From Theropithecus gelada (Eukaryota > Chordata > Mammalia > Primates > Cercopithecidae): a stretch of 64,000 nt of DNA. The notes under the pieces are model-generated. The model searched no databases. It had not been told where the DNA came from and worked only from the letters and a program-made list of their open reading frames with translations. The position numbers and the translations under genes are program-made. The DNA lies in NCBI RefSeq assembly GCF_003255815.1, contig NC_037686.1, forward strand, positions 63,154,125 to 63,218,124, written 5' to 3'. Below, in pieces: positions 58,096-64,000 of the stretch (position 1 is its first letter; every line of letters begins with the position of its first letter).

Positions 58096-59609
58096 GAATC
58101 GTGAATTGACATAATCTTGGGTAATGGAATGGAGATCTGCAACTTATCTTTTAACAACACTTTTTTCTAAATTATTTCTAAGGTTGTGCTAATTCTTTTG
58201 GTTGTGAAAAGTTGAATTTTTCTGTTGCCTTCATTTTCATCTTATAGTTTGTCTATTTTAATAAATGGCCTTACATTAAAAAATTGTAAAGAAATGTATA
58301 CCACCAATTTAGAAATTGTTGCCTTTTCTGTAATTGAACTCGGGTACAAATTGGCGCATAACATGAAAACCTATGGAACTAGAATTATTATTAAAGAAAT
58401 ATTAGATGATCATAGCTTCCTGTGATAGCATTTTTTTGTGTGTTACCTATACTTTTGGTAAAATGTTCTATCTGTGATTTCTTTAGCTTAGTCAGCATTT
58501 TCTTGGGTGAACTTGATTGTCAACTAATTTTCATAAATGAACTGGATTCTCTTGCAACATTAATGTTTATAAAAAGTTTTAAATTGATTTTAATAGAAAG
58601 AAAACATTGTTTTAAAGTTGGACTTATATTTTTCTTCTATGTAGTTACTATAAAAGTGTGCTGGATTTGACCAATCCTTACCCCCACTATAAAGAGAACC
58701 CTTGATGACTTTAGTTTAAAAATCGTGGAAATTGTGGAGCAATTTTTCTCACAATGTGAGAAAAATTTTAAACCATATTAGATAATGATGTGGAAGTCAT
58801 ATTGTCTTTCATGTATACTGCCATTTAAAGATAGGTTTTTAAAATTTAGCTAAGTCTTAAGTAATTTGCCATTGCTAATTTATCTCCTTGAGTCGGTTGT
58901 TGGGGAGGGATGTTATATTCAATAATTTTTAGTTATTTTGAAATGCAGAGTGTTTATTCATTTCACAGTTCTGCAATGGATGTAGTATTTTGGGATTACC
59001 CTGTCCAGAAAATTTTCAGCTACACACCTTTAAAGGAAAAGGTTTCTATTTCAGATGAAACTTGTAATTTGGGATGGTTCTTCCTTTGTCACTTAAAGGA
59101 AGAGATAGGAAAAGTCTCTTACCCACTTTAAACATGAGGGTAAAGGTTTAGGTCAAACTTACTGGCTTTGTCATTCAAACATATCTGAATCCTCACTTTT
59201 TTCTCTTTGTTTTTTAGGGTCAGAACTGAGATATTACCAAGAAAAGGCACAATACCATAATATTATGGTCTTATGGTATTTTGACTTAAAGGGGAAAAGG
59301 TACTTAATTTTGGTGGGATGTTGATTGTACCTTGTTACAAAGACTCATTTTCTCATATGTTTTCTCCTAATAAGATGGAATATGGAGTATACTGTAATAA
59401 TATAATTTAAGTGTTCATTATAAGCTATTTGGATTAAGAACTATTACAGAGTTGTAAGCTTGTTATCAAATTAATGCAAGACATTTAAACTATTTTTTTG
59501 CAAAACTATTTATTTTTAAAACAACTTAAAGTATATCTAGGGTGAGTTAAAAGTCCCTGTGCATCTATATTAGATGGCAGGTTTTGTCACAGAGTCACTG
59601 TGTATGAAT

Positions 59610-59615
59610 AATAAA
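59610..59615 (+). terminator. SOCS6: Internal poly(A) signal candidate AATAAA
   Basis: AATAAA within AATAATAAATG, with U/GU-containing sequence downstream (TCTCCGTGTCTCC). Use is unproven. Confidence 0.35.
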
Positions 59616-61469
59616 TGTTGAAACGGCTTCTCCGTGTCTCCAGAAGCATTTACATGTCCTCCTCGTGAGATCATGGTGCACAGAGGTCTTTGGCTGCCCT
59701 GAACCCGTCTTATGTGGACATAACCTATTCCCTGCGTTTTCTTATCATGTCATGTGTTTAAGATCTACCCACTGAGTGTCAAGATTATTCAGATTTTCAT
59801 CTAAATGTTTTTAAAATTGTATTTTGTGTTTTAGTGGAGGACAGTCTTGATACTGTTCTAATTCAGAAAGCCAAATTTTGATGCGCTTTTATATGTTCAT
59901 AATACATACTTTAGTATGCCCTATTCTAATCTAGTTTGAAATTGTCAGATTCTGATAGTATAATGATAAAGTCAAACTATTTGCCAAAAAGTTAAATTTA
60001 CAAGCAGAAAGATGTTTTGCGATATTTTCTACTTTTGTGTAGAAAAATAACCATTTGGGGTAGGCAGCACAACAATGTGAAAGATTGGCTTTATATGATA
60101 GTAACACAGTCCGGTTAAAAGTGGAAACAGGGAAAAGAGAGAGAGAAAACTCATCATTTAGTTTGGTCTAGACACAATTCGGTTAAATTTTAGGATTCTG
60201 TTGGCAGTTAACATATATGACATGGACACAGCCTATGAGTGCTTTTTAAATATGTGCTTCTAAAAATCTGAGCTCAAGGCAAGAAAAAACAGGAAAGCTG
60301 TATCCATTTGCCATAATAGATGAATCAGAGTTGTTTTCTATTAAATATTTCATCACGAAATATGATGGAGGCCAGAAGCTATTTTTAGGCTTACTATAAC
60401 ACTATTATGCATTTTTATAAATAATAAGAAGGCTATAGAAAGTACTTGAAAAATATCTAATTCTTTCTCTTTCTGTCTGAGGAAAACTCTTTCTACTTGG
60501 TGCAATAATCTGAAAATTTAGAAGGTCAAAATATGTCACAGGAAATGATCATAGAACTAAAAATAGTTTTTAAGGAAACCAGCTACACGGGGCAACCATC
60601 TTGCTGTTGAAGAAAATAAAATTCCAAAAGGCGAAATCATTGGCATAAAGGAAACAAAACCCAAAGTATACGTTGTAATTTTTGAGCCAGTATTATTGAA
60701 ACAGGATAAAAGTTACTAAAATCTAACATAGGTTAATGCAATGTCTCTGCTAGTGCTACAGGTCTAAAATAATCCTTGTAACAATGCTTTCAGAAATGCC
60801 CATTTTAACTACTGTACATTTCACATTGTATATGGGAGATACTGCTTTACGAATGAATCAGAATAATACATTTTCATTTAAATCTTAATTGCTTTTCATC
60901 CAATATGAAGTCTTAATTTCAAAATGAACTCACTACCAGCAATAGGCAGTTCTCTTGAATAATAAGGAACAATAGCCAGTTCCGTGAATAACTTTAAAAT
61001 TCTAAAAGTGTTAGTACACTAGCAATCACAAATTTGGTTTCTTTGAATACTTTTTTAATCCTGTAAAGAAGGTTTTTTATAAACATTCTTTTTATTAATC
61101 AGTCATAACATGGCAAAGTGTGTAGTTGCTGTTTCTGAAAAGTGATCCAAACTCTACATCCAGAGATTATGAAAAATTCTTATAGAATTTTGTAATAAGT
61201 ATATACATGTTGGGTTAAAGAAATTTCATAGTTGTTGGAGTGCCATGAAATTAATACTTGCAATTCAGATTGCGGTAGTTTACACTTTTTCTGTATGTTT
61301 CAAATCAGGTGTGTACCATTTGTACTGAGAACACCACAGAATGAATTATCCAAAGTCCATTGATTTTAATACGTGTTTTGGTTTGTAAACAAATTATAGT
61401 AATTTCTTGCACATTTTTGGAAATTAATTGTATAAGAATTTATGTATCTGCTTCTAGATACAGTGTGTA

Positions 61470-61475
61470 AATAAA
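61470..61475 (+). terminator. SOCS6: Distal poly(A) signal AATAAA
   Basis: AATAAA with a likely cleavage zone about 61488-61495 (TTCACAAGACC) and a downstream TTGTAGTCT element. It gives a 3'UTR of about 3.9 kb, in line with the long SOCS6 mRNA known in primates. It overlaps a TGTAAATA Pumilio-type motif at 61466-61473. Confidence 0.65.
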
Positions 61476-61495
61476 AAATTTCGTTCACAAGACCT

Positions 61496-62591
61496 GCCTT
61501 GTAGTCTACTTAATACCCTGAGAGGTGCTTGATTTTAATTAGTATGGGGTTAACTGGATAACTTCTGGGTGTCCCAGGAACTGCACAGGGGCTGGAGGGT
61601 GAGAACCAGCAAATTTTAGTAAAAATGGGAAAGCAGAATCATGTCCCTAATGGAAGATGTCAGCTAGTGGTGCTAATCTCCGAAAGCCTTCCACGTGAAG
61701 GCTGGAGCTAGTGAAGAACTTGTACTAAGCAAGAAGACTAAATTAAAACTGACACAGTAATGAAATCTCACTGAAAGAAGGCTAGGCTAAATGATACAAT
61801 GTTTGGGTTGTGACATATTAAAAAGCATGTCACTATTAATATTTCATTGAAATAGAACCAGGTCATTAAAGTTCATATAGGGGTCATTTAGAAATTTTTT
61901 CATAGATGAGAAAGAGTTCTCCTTATATCCACTGTATTGTATTGTATCAGAGTTCTTAACCATGGGATTAAACACCCACTCTATTTTGTTTGAATACTTT
62001 GTAGACAGATTCTTTTTTTAAAAAACCATGGCTAATTCAAAGATGAATTTTCGACTGATCTTGTTTAGAATGTATCACAAATTTTCACTTGAGTGAAACC
62101 CAATTTGGATTCAGTGGAATACAAATAGCGCAGTCTCTAACCCCATTTTCCAGAGCTGGTGTCAATTGACAGCATTGATGTTAACGTTATACTTTGCTGA
62201 TGATGGTGCTAACGAAAGATTATCGTGGGATCAAGAATTGTGCAAAAGAACAGACTTCACAAATGTACACCGTTACCAGGTAAACAAACTTTGAACTGTT
62301 TTAGAAAATGAGTGTTTCATATTCATCTGCCTCTTCTCTAGGGTTATTCATTTAATAAGATAGAGGAACAGGGAAGTTTGTTGAGGCCAAGCTGCATTCC
62401 TTGTAGGTGTTTGTCCTGAAAGGCCACCTGTGAGGAGGGCGAGGGTGAGAGCAGGCGGACGCTCTCAGAAGATGAAAGACCTGCTGCTAGGCTGCCAGAT
62501 AACAGAAAATACTGTGTCTGCGTCAGAACTTCCATAATAACATTTTGTTTGTTATAGCCAATTTTTTTTACTCCCACCTCTAAATTTTTAC
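61496..62591. other. Downstream intergenic, nothing identified
   Basis: No gene or clear repeat. Confidence 0.4.
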
Positions 62592-63130
62592 TTTTTTTTT
62601 TTTTTTTTTTTTTTTAAGCCTCACAGATTTTACTTCTGCTTTTCCTAGGCTTTCAACTTTCTGGATCAAAAATAGTTTAATCTTATTTCTGTTGAATTTA
62701 GCTTTCATGTCTGCTGTTTTGGCCTAGTGGCTTTTCTTCTCTCAGATCTTCAGCTTCGTTTACAATTCATTGGTTTTTTTTTTTTTTTAATGGTTGTTTA
62801 ATTCTTTTAACTTTTGTTGTATTCCAGTTTCTAGTTTTGGGGTTACCTAACCTTTTGAATCCTCTTTTTAGCAAAACGTGACTCTTGTCTTCCTTCCCTT
62901 CGTGTATGGCTTGTTTTGTTGATGGATTTACAGCTGCTTTGACCCTTGCGGCTCTAGCCAGGCTCCCCCTCATGTTGGAATTTTCCAGAACAGTTTTCCT
63001 AGACCTTCCCCTGTCAGACTTGACAGTTCCATAGGGTCTTTGTGTTCCTTTATGGAAACGGCAGATTGGATGGAGTAGAAGTATCGGTTTATGACATAAT
63101 TCAGTCCTAATAGGAAGATCAGTCATAAAC
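62592..63130 (-). pseudogene. Possible processed pseudogene, parent unknown
   Basis: A 26-base poly-T at about 62592-62617 would be the poly(A) tail of a reverse-strand insertion. Upstream on that strand lies a 119-codon open frame (62767-63126) rich in Lys and Arg (GFKRLGNPKTRNWN near its end) that runs into a second A-tract. I do not recognise the protein, and no target-site duplication was found. It may be only a chance frame. Confidence 0.25.
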
Positions 63131-63194
63131 CCCAGGAAACAACCAATGGATCTGAGAGTGAAAAGTACCTTTTGCTTGTTAAGATTTGATTACA

Positions 63195-63491
63195 GGCCGG
63201 GCGCGGTGGCTCAAGCCTGTAATCCCAGCACTTTGGGAGGCTGAGACGGGCGGATCACGAGGTCAGGAGATCGAGACCATCCTGGCTAACACGGTGAAAC
63301 CCCGTCTCTACCAAAAAATACAAAAAACTAGCCGGGCGAGGTGGCGGCGCCTGTAATCCCAGCTACTCGGGAGGCTGAGGCAGGAGAATGGCGGGAACCC
63401 GGGAGGCGGAGCTTGCAGTGAGCTGAGATCCGGCCACTGCACTCCAGCCTGGGCGACAGAGCGAGACTCCGTCTCAAAAAAAAAAAAAAAA
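63195..63491 (+). mobile_element. AluY, very young, Old World monkey type
   Basis: Start GGCCGGGCGCGGTGGCTCAA, internal GGCGGGAACCCGGG and GATCCGGCCACTGC; TSD TTTGATTACA at 63185-63194 and 63494-63503. Confidence 0.97.
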
Positions 63492-63503
63492 GGTTTGATT
63501 ACA

Positions 63504-63851
63504 GAAGTCAAATCCAGAGACCCCAGGAGTGTCCCAGGCCTGACGCTGGCAAAGAACCAATAATAGTGAATATGTGGGCGGGCATTCATCTCGGGGCACA
63601 GCTGAGTTTTGTAGCCAGATTCCTAGAACGCTTTCGTACCAGCCTATATTCTTCCCTCCTTACTACCAGGCAGTCTCACCACCACTTTTGGAGGAGTCAT
63701 AGGAGGGAAAGACTCCCTTACATAGAGCCAAGCAGAGCTGGCTAGATCAAGGTTTATAAATAGGGCCAACTGTCTTGCCTAGAGAGAATTGTGGGCTGTC
63801 AAATCTTGTCCTTGGTTAACTTTGGCTTACAAACAGGGTAAATATTAAATT
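63504..63851. other. Intergenic, nothing identified
   Basis: No recognisable gene or repeat. Confidence 0.4.
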
Positions 63852-64000
63852 GAGCAGGGCATGGTGGCTCACACCTGTAATCCCAGCACTTTGGGAGGCT
63901 GAGGTGGGCAGATCACAAGGTCAGGAGTTCGAGACCAGCCTGAGCAACATGATGAAACCCCATCTCTACTAAAAATACAAAAACTAGCCAGGCATGATGG
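63852..64000 (+). mobile_element. Alu, cut by the window end
   Basis: Left arm only (AGCAGGGCATGGTGGCTCAC...), continuing past the window. Confidence 0.93.

Larger units (their letters stand above)
57580..61492 (+). other. SOCS6: SOCS6 3'UTR, about 3.9 kb (distal end inferred)
   Basis: AT-rich sequence without Alu or L1 follows the stop codon up to the distal AATAAA at 61470-61475. Visible elements include an ARE-type ATTTATTTA (58087-58095), a GCACTTT heptamer (57601-57607, miR-17/20/106 seed match), TGCTGCTA (57877-57884, miR-15/16/424 8-mer), a 12-bp-stem hairpin (58741-58767), an overlapping hairpin pair (59251-59280) and three AATAAA hexamers. Extent is inferred from the lack of repeats and the signals, not from transcripts. 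Confidence 0.7.

Noticed and set aside
58225..59131. Frames of 66-82 codons in the 3'UTR
   Set aside because: AT-rich chance frames with no recognisable domain, within the SOCS6 3'UTR.

Overview
The window is primate nuclear DNA with one protein-coding gene, SOCS6 (suppressor of cytokine signalling 6), on the + strand. About forty Alu elements, several L1, L2 and MIR pieces, MaLR, ERVL and ERV1 LTRs, and a CpG-island promoter place it in a higher primate. The youngest Alus (35222, 43339, 47326, 63195) read GGCGGGAACCCGGG and GATCCGGCCAC in place of the human AluY GGCGTGAACCCGGG and GATCGCGCCAC. I recognise these as Old World monkey AluY variants, so I infer a cercopithecid (macaque, baboon or similar) rather than human.

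Layout: 1-21.7 kb is upstream intergenic DNA, mostly old LTRs (MLT2, THE1/MST, MLT1 and ERV1-type), Alus, MIR and L2. About 21.7-23.07 kb is a CpG island with the SOCS6 promoter and noncoding exon 1; its probable splice donor is after 22370. About 22.37-55.85 kb is one intron of roughly 33.5 kb. It contains a long reverse-strand L2 remnant (33.7-35.2 kb), three reverse-strand L1 copies (37.3-49.2 kb), many Alus, an 80-base assembly gap, and a small composite of locally copied segments at 26.8-27.16 kb. 55.846-57.579 kb is the terminal exon up to the stop codon, with the whole 535-codon reading frame (55972-57579) preceded by short upstream ORFs. 57.58-61.49 kb is an AU-rich 3'UTR of about 3.9 kb with several poly(A) signals, and the rest is downstream intergenic DNA.

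No novel multi-gene system is visible. The points most worth a second look concern SOCS6 control (an AUGA-overlapping uORF pair, mutually exclusive 3'UTR hairpins, and a Pumilio-type site overlapping the distal poly(A) signal), the templated-insertion-like composite in the intron, and evidence that the gap at 47.45 kb lies inside a single Alu and is an assembly artefact. Repeat boundaries were read by eye and are accurate to about 10-30 bases unless target-site duplications are given. Subfamily names are from memory.
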